DNA of 44,627 nucleotides, taken from an uncultured Acetatifactor sp. (GTDB taxonomy: Bacteria; Bacillota; Clostridia; Lachnospirales; Lachnospiraceae). The DNA is taken from the NCBI GenBank assembly GCA_910577035.1, contig CAJTKW010000035.1:1-44627 (forward strand). The letters run 5' to 3'. Position 1 is the first letter of the stretch; each line of letters begins with the position of its first letter. Positions 38,553 to 44,627 of the stretch are shown one piece after another. The position numbers and the translations under genes are program-made. The notes under the pieces are model-generated. The model made no database searches and was not told the origin of the DNA. It saw only the letters and a program-made list of their open reading frames with translations.

Positions 38553-40349
38553 ATGGGGAGGCTTACGTTTCTGGATATCTGTTCGGGTATCGGCGGGTTC
38601 CGGCTGGGGCTGGAATGGGCCGGGCATAGGTGTGTTGGATATTGTGAGTATGATAAGTTTGCGAGGGCTTCTTATGAGGCCATGTATGATACGGAGGGGG
38701 AGTGGAAGGCGTATGATGTTACAGAGCTTAGACCAGGGGATGTCCCATATGCAGATATCTGGTGCTTTGGATTCCCCTGCCAGGATATCTCCATTGCGGG
38801 AAAGCAGAGGGGGCTTAGAGGGAAGCGAAGTGGGATCTATTACAGCATTATTGACCTCATCAAAGGCAAAGAGGAAGGTGATAAGCCCACATACCTACTT
38901 GTTGAGAACGTTAAGAACCTGTTATCAGTCAATGCAGGATTCGATTTTGCCGCCGTTCTCTCTGAAATGGACGAGGCAGGGTATGACGTGCGGTGGCAGG
39001 TGCTTAATTCTAAAGACTTCGGAGTCCCGCAGAACCGGGAGAGGGTATTCCTTATCGCAGTTCTTAGAAGCAGAGGTGGACGGGAAGTATTACCTGTCAC
39101 CGGAGAAGACGGCGGAGCTCTTAAAGAGGTTATAGGCGGGATGCAGGGATACCGGGTGTATGACCCGTCGGGGATTTCGGTGAGTATCGGGGCAAATGGC
39201 GGGGGCATGGGCGCGAAGACCGGGCTTTACTGCGTGGGGAATGTGAACCCCGGCGGGAAGGGGATGAACGGCTGTGTCTATGATGCCAGGGGGCTTGCGC
39301 CGGCTGTCACTGTGAATAAGGGGCAGGGGAGCAAGGTGTTTGTGGACCAGACGCTGAACCGCCCGAAGGTTACGGAGGTTGCCCGGTGTTTGGTGGCACA
39401 GTATAATGCCGGGCTTACGAATTATGGCAATTCGGGGGTGTTGGAAACCGCAGGTTGGGAAGCCGTGAGCGGGGACGGCGGCATGGCGGGAGCCAGGGCG
39501 GTGCTGACGCCGGACCGGGTGGAGAAGAGGCAGAACGGCAGGAGGATGAAGGAGGACGGGGAGCCGATGTTCACGCTGACGGCGCAGGACCAGCACGGGA
39601 TTTATCTGCCGGAAGAGGCGGGCGGGGGTGCGGAGCCAGAGATGGCGCTGCCTGTACGCAATGCTACGAAGCAGGGATATGATATGGCGTATCCGGGAGA
39701 CGGGATTGTGCTGTCATATCCGAAAAGTGAATCCAGGCGGGGCCGGGTTGGAAAGGGCTGTTCGCAGACGCTGGATACGGGGTGCATGATGGGGACGGTG
39801 ACGAGGTGCGGGAGGATGCGGAGGCTGACGCCCCGGGAGTGTTTCCGCCTGCAGGGGTTCCCGGATGGGCTGTATGAGCGGGCGGCGGCTGTCAATTCGG
39901 AGACACAGCTTTATAAGCAGGCTGGGAATGCGGTCACGGCGACGGTGGCTTATGCGGTTGCCATGGCTTTGCCGGAGAGCCGGGAGCTTCTGGAGCAGAT
40001 GGAGATGGTCTGGGAAGAGTTTGGAGATTCCGTGCGGGAGGCTGTCCGGGGAAGTTCAGATGATTCTGTGCCGGGGACTGCATGGGAGGACTTTGGCGGT
40101 TTTCTGCCGGGTACGGCATTGGAGGATTTTGGTGATTCTGTTCGGGAGATGGATGGAGAAAGTTTTATTGACTGTGGCCGGAAGGAATCGGGCGGTTTCA
40201 TGCAGGAAACGGGAAGAGAAGGTTTAGACCATTCTGTGCTGGGTACAGCGTGGGATGATTTTGGAGATATGGAGATGGAAGATGCGGCGGGGGAAGTTCC
40301 GGGGGATTCCGGGGCGGAGCCTGGCGGGGATTTTGATTTTTTGGATTAG
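38553..40349 (+). CDS. C5-cytosine DNA methyltransferase with repetitive acidic tail
   Basis: This 598-residue protein has all core motifs: I (FLDICSGIGGFRLGLE), IV (GFPCQDIS, C76 catalytic), VI (ENVKN), VIII (QNRERVFLI), IX (RECFRLQGFPDGL) and X (QAGNAVTA). A very long target-recognition region (about residues 195-420) repeats a strand motif (PAVTVNKGQGSKV, FTLTAQDQHGI, QTLDTGCMMGT). The last ~120 residues are an acidic tail with repeats such as PGTAWEDFGG, PGTALEDFGD and LGTAWDDFGD. The likely role is protection from host restriction. It starts two bases after the radical SAM stop and abuts the small terminase. Confidence 0.92.
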   Translation: MGRLTFLDICSGIGGFRLGLEWAGHRCVGYCEYDKFARASYEAMYDTEGEWKAYDVTELRPGDVPYADIWCFGFPCQDISIAGKQRGLRGKRSGIYYSIIDLIKGKEEGDKPTYLLVENVKNLLSVNAGFDFAAVLSEMDEAGYDVRWQVLNSKDFGVPQNRERVFLIAVLRSRGGREVLPVTGEDGGALKEVIGGMQGYRVYDPSGISVSIGANGGGMGAKTGLYCVGNVNPGGKGMNGCVYDARGLAPAVTVNKGQGSKVFVDQTLNRPKVTEVARCLVAQYNAGLTNYGNSGVLETAGWEAVSGDGGMAGARAVLTPDRVEKRQNGRRMKEDGEPMFTLTAQDQHGIYLPEEAGGGAEPEMALPVRNATKQGYDMAYPGDGIVLSYPKSESRRGRVGKGCSQTLDTGCMMGTVTRCGRMRRLTPRECFRLQGFPDGLYERAAAVNSETQLYKQAGNAVTATVAYAVAMALPESRELLEQMEMVWEEFGDSVREAVRGSSDDSVPGTAWEDFGGFLPGTALEDFGDSVREMDGESFIDCGRKESGGFMQETGREGLDHSVLGTAWDDFGDMEMEDAAGEVPGDSGAEPGGDFDFLD

Positions 40350-40385
40350 ATGGTGCGTGAGCCGGTACGGAGGGAGGTGAGTGCG

Positions 40386-40814
40386 GTGGCGCAGAGAGGG
40401 CGGAAGCCGAAACCTACGGCGGTGAAACTGCTGGAGGGGAACCCTGGGAAGCGGGGGCTGAATGCGGGGGAGGCGAAGAAGGAGTGGAAGCGGATGGCGA
40501 AGCAGATGGAGCTGCTTGGTATCCTGACGGAGATTGACATGGCGGCTTTTGCGGGGTACTGTCAGGCATATGCCAGGTGGAAGGAGGCGGAGGGATATAT
40601 TTCCGAGCATGGGGCTATCATGGAGACTCCTTCGGGGTACTGCCAGCAGGTACCGCAGGTGTCCATTGCGCAGACTTATTTGAAGATCATGAACCGGTTC
40701 TGTGAGCAGTTTGGGCTTACGCCTTCTTCCCGGAGCCGGATTGTGGCGGATGCCGGGGAGGACAGGGAGAGCGATGCCATGGAGATCCTGCTTTTTAAAG
40801 GGGGCGGCGGATAG
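40386..40814 (+). CDS. P27-family small terminase subunit
   Basis: This 142-residue protein opens RGRKPKPTAVKLLEGNPGKR, with the diagnostic GNPGKR, and has the helical VSIAQTYLKIMNRFCEQFGL core of P27 small terminases. GTG 40386 was preferred over ATG 40350 because AGGGAGGTGA lies 5 bases before it. Its stop overlaps the large terminase GTG. It recognises the packaging site and brings it to the large subunit. Confidence 0.9.
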   Translation: MAQRGRKPKPTAVKLLEGNPGKRGLNAGEAKKEWKRMAKQMELLGILTEIDMAAFAGYCQAYARWKEAEGYISEHGAIMETPSGYCQQVPQVSIAQTYLKIMNRFCEQFGLTPSSRSRIVADAGEDRESDAMEILLFKGGGG

Positions 40815-42361
40815 TGTTTGACGAGGCGAAGGCGCAGAGGGCGGTGGAGTTTATCCGCTGTCTGAAACATACGAAGGGGAGATGGCGGGGGCAGGCGTTT
40901 GACCTGCTGCCGTGGCAGGAGACGATTATCAGGGACGTGTTCGGGACGGTGAAGGAGGACGGGTTCCGGCAGTATAATACGGCTTATGTGGAGATTCCGA
41001 AGAAGAACGGGAAGTCGGAGCTGGCGGCGGGGGTGGCGCTTTATATGACCTGCGGGGACAATGAGTGGGGCGCGGAGGTGTATGGGTGCGCTTCGGACCG
41101 GCAGCAGGCTTCGATTGTGTTTGACGTGGCGGTGGACATGGTGGAGCAGTGCCCGGCGTTGAAGAGGCGGATCAAGCCGGTGATGTCGGTGAAGCGGCTG
41201 GTGTATAAGCCTACCAACAGTTTTTACCAGGTGCTGTCTGCGGAGGCTTATACGAAGCACGGGCTGAATGTCCATGCGGTTATTTTTGACGAGCTGCACA
41301 GCCAGCCGAACCGGGAGCTGTTTGACGTGATGACGAAGGGTTCCGGGGATGCCAGGACACAGCCTTTGTTTTTCCTGATCACTACGGCGGGGACGGACCG
41401 GCATTCGGTCTGTTTTGAGCAGCATCAGAAGGCGGAGGATATTTTGTGCGGGCGGAAGGTGGACCCGACGTTTTATCCGGTGATCTACGGGGCGGCGGAT
41501 GATGCGGACTGGACTTCGGAGGAGGTATGGTATCGGGCGAACCCGTCTTTGGGGCATACGATTGATATTGGGAAGGTGCGGAATGCTTGTTTGAGTGCCA
41601 GGGACAATCCGGCGGAGGAGAATATTTTCCGGCAGCTTCGGCTGAACCAGTGGGTGAAGCAGTCTACACGGTGGATGCAGATGGAGAAGTGGGATGCCTG
41701 TGCTTTTCCGGTGGATGAGGAGGAGCTTCTGGGGCGTGAGTGTTATGGCGGGCTGGATCTGTCCAGCTCTATTGATATCACGGCTTTTGTGCTGGTGTTC
41801 CCGCCCAGGGACGATTCGGAGCGGTATGTGTTCCTGCCATTTTTCTGGATACCGGAGGAGAACATGGTGCGGAGGGTGCGGCGTGACCATGTGCCTTATG
41901 ATGTGTGGGAGAGGCAGGGGTTTCTGGAGACTACGGAGGGGGATGTGATCCATTATGGGTTTATTGAGCGGTTTATTGAGGAACTGGGGAAGAGGTTTCA
42001 CATAAAGGAGATTGCTTTTGACCGGTGGGGAGCGGTGCAGATGGTCCAGAACCTGGAGGGGCTTGGGTTTACGGTGGTCCCGTTCGGGCAGGGGTTCAAG
42101 GATATGTCGCCGCCTACGAAGAGGCTGATGGAGCTGGTCCTGGAGAGGAATGTTGCCCATGGCGGGCATCCGGTGCTGCGGTGGATGATGGATAATATTT
42201 TTGTGCGGACGGACCCGGCGGGGAATATCAAGCCAGACAAGGAGAAGTCTACGGAGAAGATTGACGGCGCGGTGGCGGCGGTTATGGCGCTGGACCGGGC
42301 AGTAAGGAATGGCGGGAGTACGGGGAGCGTGTATGATGAGAGAGGGATTTTGTCCTTTTAG
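40814..42361 (+). CDS. Large terminase subunit of the resident phage
   Basis: This 515-residue protein is of the Terminase_1/HK97 type. Walker A is IPKKNGKSE (61-69) and Walker B AVIFDELH (D159, E160). The nuclease part starts with YGGLDLSSSIDITA, and DGAVAAVMALDRAV near the end supplies a further acidic residue. The GTG start overlaps the small-subunit stop. An unrelated terminase is encoded by the Mu-like phage at 16354, so the two packaging systems differ. Confidence 0.93.
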   Translation: MFDEAKAQRAVEFIRCLKHTKGRWRGQAFDLLPWQETIIRDVFGTVKEDGFRQYNTAYVEIPKKNGKSELAAGVALYMTCGDNEWGAEVYGCASDRQQASIVFDVAVDMVEQCPALKRRIKPVMSVKRLVYKPTNSFYQVLSAEAYTKHGLNVHAVIFDELHSQPNRELFDVMTKGSGDARTQPLFFLITTAGTDRHSVCFEQHQKAEDILCGRKVDPTFYPVIYGAADDADWTSEEVWYRANPSLGHTIDIGKVRNACLSARDNPAEENIFRQLRLNQWVKQSTRWMQMEKWDACAFPVDEEELLGRECYGGLDLSSSIDITAFVLVFPPRDDSERYVFLPFFWIPEENMVRRVRRDHVPYDVWERQGFLETTEGDVIHYGFIERFIEELGKRFHIKEIAFDRWGAVQMVQNLEGLGFTVVPFGQGFKDMSPPTKRLMELVLERNVAHGGHPVLRWMMDNIFVRTDPAGNIKPDKEKSTEKIDGAVAAVMALDRAVRNGGSTGSVYDERGILSF

Positions 42362-42403
42362 CAAAAAAAGAACCTCTTCCAAAGAAGAGATTCCATTTTG
42401 CAT

Positions 42404-42583
42404 TCATTTTACAGTTTTGTACTCTGTAGGTGACGCTAATATGAGATTTGTAGAAAGATGAACCGTATTATCTTGGGTGAGACTAAGGCGGATTTGGTTT
42501 TTGCCATAACGGATATCCAATGTACGCATTTGTGTGTTGAGGTGAAAATCAATATTGGTGAAGATTTCTTTTAATACTTCCAT
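42404..42583 (-). CDS. Small protein of unknown function, minus strand
   Basis: This 59-residue protein (MEVLKEIFTNIDFHLNTQMR, then IRYGKNQIRLSLTQ) is probably a small beta/helix fold. On the minus strand AAAGGAGC lies 8 bases before this ATG; the upstream in-frame ATG lacks one. It is AT-rich and diverges from the next gene, so the two share a promoter region. It lies between terminase and portal, where phages usually have no gap. Confidence 0.6.
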   Translation of the reverse strand: MEVLKEIFTNIDFHLNTQMRTLDIRYGKNQIRLSLTQDNTVHLSTNLILASPTEYKTVK

Positions 42584-42743
42584 AACATGTAGCTCCTTTA
42601 TATGTAATTTGTTGTTTGTATTTGCTTTAAGGATAGTATATAGCATAAATACCAGATAATAAAGAAAAATATGTATTTTATTTTATCTTATTTTGTGATA
42701 TTCTACAATAAAAAAGATAAATTTTTCTTTTTGGAGGGTAGAC
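42584..42743. promoter_or_regulatory. AT-rich divergent promoter region
   Basis: This 160-bp AT-rich gap separates two divergent genes. TACAAT at 42704-42709 is a fair -10 box for the rightward gene, with a weak -35. The imperfect dyad TTGTGATATTCTACAA (42693-42708) overlaps it and could be an autoregulatory operator. Confidence 0.45.
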
Positions 42744-43511
42744 ATGGCATTGAAAAACGATGAGTGTATATCAGAATTTGGAAAAAGGATTATTTCTTTG
42801 ATGACAGAAAAAGAATGTGATAGTCCTAAAATGCTTGCGACTAAACTTTATGATGTTGGGCTGGTTACTGTCAAAAGTCAAGGTAAAGATATATACAAGC
42901 GAAGAGATAATGCGATAGGAAGTATTGAAAAGAAAATCAGAGTGCATATCCATTCAGATGGAGCTGGTTGTCTACAAGGGGAATTTGTTTTGGCTTATTG
43001 TAAATTTTTTGAATGCAGTGCTGATTACCTATTTGGTTTTACGGACATAAAATCACCAGATATTGATGTGAGAGAAATATGTGACAGGACAGGACTGTCT
43101 GAAAAATCTGTTCTTAATTTGACGGAACAAGTGGATAAAGAAGCAAAAGAATATAGAACCGGTGTCTGGTCTATGATTTTGGAAAGCCCGCTGTATTTTA
43201 AGATCCCTGGTGAGTGGCTAGAGGCACAGAAACAAGCCTTTATAGTAGCCCAAAATGACGTTCAGTTTAAAACAGCCGCTTGGGAACTGGAGCAAGTATC
43301 TGGACCAGATAGATTGGATATTCAGAATGACATGGAAGGATACGAAGAAAGATCACAATCAGGAAAAGCTGCCATGGCTGGATTGCTGTTTAATATATCA
43401 AGGAATATGGCTGGATTTATTGAGCAACAAATTATATATAAGGCAGAATTATTTCGTGAGAAATATGAAGCTGAATATGCGGAAAAGATTAGGAAAAGGT
43501 ATAGGAGGTAA
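42744..43511 (+). CDS. XRE-like regulator or moron protein
   Basis: This 255-residue protein has an N-terminal XRE-like region, with an insertion before the end motif FVLAYCKFFECSADYLFGFT that is typical of such repressors. It continues into a helical C-terminal domain of ~160 residues with a basic end (KIRKRYRR). Codon use is AT-rich and unlike the flanking terminase and portal genes. TTGGAGGGT precedes the ATG. It could be a transcription regulator for the divergent pair or a superinfection/defence factor. Confidence 0.65.
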   Translation: MALKNDECISEFGKRIISLMTEKECDSPKMLATKLYDVGLVTVKSQGKDIYKRRDNAIGSIEKKIRVHIHSDGAGCLQGEFVLAYCKFFECSADYLFGFTDIKSPDIDVREICDRTGLSEKSVLNLTEQVDKEAKEYRTGVWSMILESPLYFKIPGEWLEAQKQAFIVAQNDVQFKTAAWELEQVSGPDRLDIQNDMEGYEERSQSGKAAMAGLLFNISRNMAGFIEQQIIYKAELFREKYEAEYAEKIRKRYRR

Positions 43512-43522
43512 ATGGGAAGTTT

Positions 43523-44627
43523 ATGAAGCTGGCATCTATTTTTGGTATCAGGGGGGCGAGGGATAAGCCGGAGGACAGGTACAGGGGGCCGGCTTATTCT
43601 TTTTTCTTTGGAAGGAGCAGCAGCGGGAAGGTTGTGAATGAGCGGACGGCCATGCAGGCTACGGCGGTCTATTCCTGTGTGCGGATTCTGGCGGAGGCTG
43701 TGGCGTCCCTGCCGGTGCATTTGTACCGGTATGCGGGGAAGGGAAAGGAGCGGGTGTATGACCATCCTCTGTATTATCTCCTGCATGACGAGCCGAACCC
43801 GGAGATGACTTCTTTTGTGTTCCGGGAGACTTTGATGAGCCATCTTTTGATCTGGGGGAATGCTTATGCGCAGATCATACGGGACGGCGGGGGACGGGTG
43901 CTGGGGCTGTATCCGCTGCTGCCAGACCGGGTGGAGGTTGACCGGGATGATAAGGGGGAGATTTTTTATGTTTATGACCGGTACAGTGACGAGAATCCGA
44001 ACTTTGGGGAGTATGGCAGGGTGTGTCTTCGGCAGGAGGATGTGCTGCATATCCCTGGGCTTGGGTTTGACGGGCTGGTGGGGTATTCTCCCATTGCCAT
44101 GGCGAAGAATGCGGTGGGGATGACGCTGGCCTGTGAGGAATACGGGGCGGGGTTCTTTGAGAACGGGGCCACGCCGGGAGGCGTTCTGGAGCATCCGGGG
44201 GTGTTGAAGGACCCGGCGAAGGTGCGGGAGAGCTGGCACGCTGTTTACGGGGGTTCTAAGAATGCGGGGAAGGTGGCTGTTCTGGAGGAGGGCATGAAGT
44301 ACCAGCAGATCGGGATTCCGCCGGAGGAGGCGCAGTTTCTGGAGACCAGGAAGTTCCAGGTGGATGAGATTGCCAGGCTGTACCGGATTCCGCCGCATAT
44401 GGTGGGGGATCTGGATAAGAGCAGTTTTAGTAATATTGAGCAGCAGTCTTTGGAGTTTGTGAAGTATACGCTGGACCCGTGGGTGGTGCGGTGGGAGCAG
44501 TCGCTGCAGAAGGCGCTTTTGCTGCCCCGGGAGAAGCGGGAGTATTTTGTGAAGCTGAATGTGGACGGGCTTCTGCGGGGGGATTATCAGAGCCGGATGA
44601 CCGGGTATTCTGTGGGGCGGCAGAATG
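43523..44627 (+). CDS. HK97-type portal protein (3' end outside window)
   Basis: The 368 visible codons match HK97-family portals: ERTAMQATAVYSCVRILAEA, LPVHLYRY, the HPLYYLLHDEPNPEMTSF segment, WGNAYAQIIRD, GYSPIAMAKNAVGMTLACEE and IARLYRIPPHMVGDLDKSSF. The ATG at 43523 has only GGGAAG nearby. AGGAGG at 43504-43509 lies farther upstream, inside the end of the inserted gene, as if the old portal leader had been split. The frame is open to the right edge. Confidence 0.9.
   Translation, partial: MKLASIFGIRGARDKPEDRYRGPAYSFFFGRSSSGKVVNERTAMQATAVYSCVRILAEAVASLPVHLYRYAGKGKERVYDHPLYYLLHDEPNPEMTSFVFRETLMSHLLIWGNAYAQIIRDGGGRVLGLYPLLPDRVEVDRDDKGEIFYVYDRYSDENPNFGEYGRVCLRQEDVLHIPGLGFDGLVGYSPIAMAKNAVGMTLACEEYGAGFFENGATPGGVLEHPGVLKDPAKVRESWHAVYGGSKNAGKVAVLEEGMKYQQIGIPPEEAQFLETRKFQVDEIARLYRIPPHMVGDLDKSSFSNIEQQSLEFVKYTLDPWVVRWEQSLQKALLLPREKREYFVKLNVDGLLRGDYQSRMTGYSVGRQN

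Noticed and set aside
38632..39135. Plus-strand 167-codon frame inside the methyltransferase gene
   Set aside because: It is in a shifted frame over conserved methyltransferase motifs IV-VIII and has no family features.
1..44627. CRISPR array, tRNA, rRNA or reverse-transcriptase (diversity-generating) element
   Set aside because: No regularly spaced identical repeats with unique spacers, no cloverleaf, no rRNA-like sequence and no reverse transcriptase gene were seen.

Overview
The window is phage DNA from a moderately GC-rich Firmicute. Purine-rich coding strands with strong AGGAGG ribosome sites and the phage gene families point to a gut Clostridium/Lachnospiraceae-type host. That host assignment is inference, because no chromosomal housekeeping gene is present. 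Two prophages lie one inside the other. The outer one is a resident HK97-type prophage that enters at the left edge and leaves at the right edge. The inner one is a complete Mu-like transposable phage at 3515-34947.

Resident prophage, left part (1-3514): the end of a VapE-type replication ATPase, a VRR-NUC nuclease, a SNF2-type helicase and an ArpU/RinA-like late regulator. A late control region follows, with three 11-bp-spaced GGTTGAGT repeats, a candidate promoter and two tandem intrinsic terminators. Then come the first 14 bases of a small Cys-rich gene, cut there by the Mu-like insertion. The rest of that gene resumes at 34953, followed by an HNH endonuclease, a SymE-like gene on the minus strand, a candidate cos site, and a cargo cassette (HTH protein, PAPS-reductase-like protein, radical SAM protein, C5 DNA methyltransferase). 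P27-type small and large terminase genes, an AT-rich two-gene insertion, and the start of an HK97 portal gene complete it.

Mu-like prophage (3515-34947, 31,433 bp): it starts TGT and ends ACA, is flanked by a 5-bp duplication TTTGC, and has related transposase-binding sites at the same distance from each tip. Order: left end with internal terminator and repeat clusters; XRE repressor (minus strand) with operators; early genes; MuA-like transposase and MuB-like ATPase; small early genes, Gam, amidase, GemA/gp16, Mor; lysis-type membrane proteins; gp27-like small terminase, large terminase, SPP1-type portal, MuF head protein fused to a zinc-metallopeptidase-like domain; scaffold, major capsid, neck genes; tail tube, frameshifted tail chaperones, tape measure, Dit, Tal, baseplate and receptor-binding proteins; right end. 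The tail genes are of the long non-contractile type, so this is a transposable siphovirus.

The most notable points are: (i) the base-exact nested insertion that breaks a resident late gene and can be rebuilt in silico; (ii) a MuF-metallopeptidase fusion with a small coupled downstream gene, resembling a phage-borne toxin/immunity pair; (iii) a PAPS-reductase/radical-SAM/methyltransferase cassette next to the packaging genes; (iv) an unexplained cluster of four alternating 13-bp repeats at the Mu-like left end; and (v) a large double-hairpin element inside the head operon.
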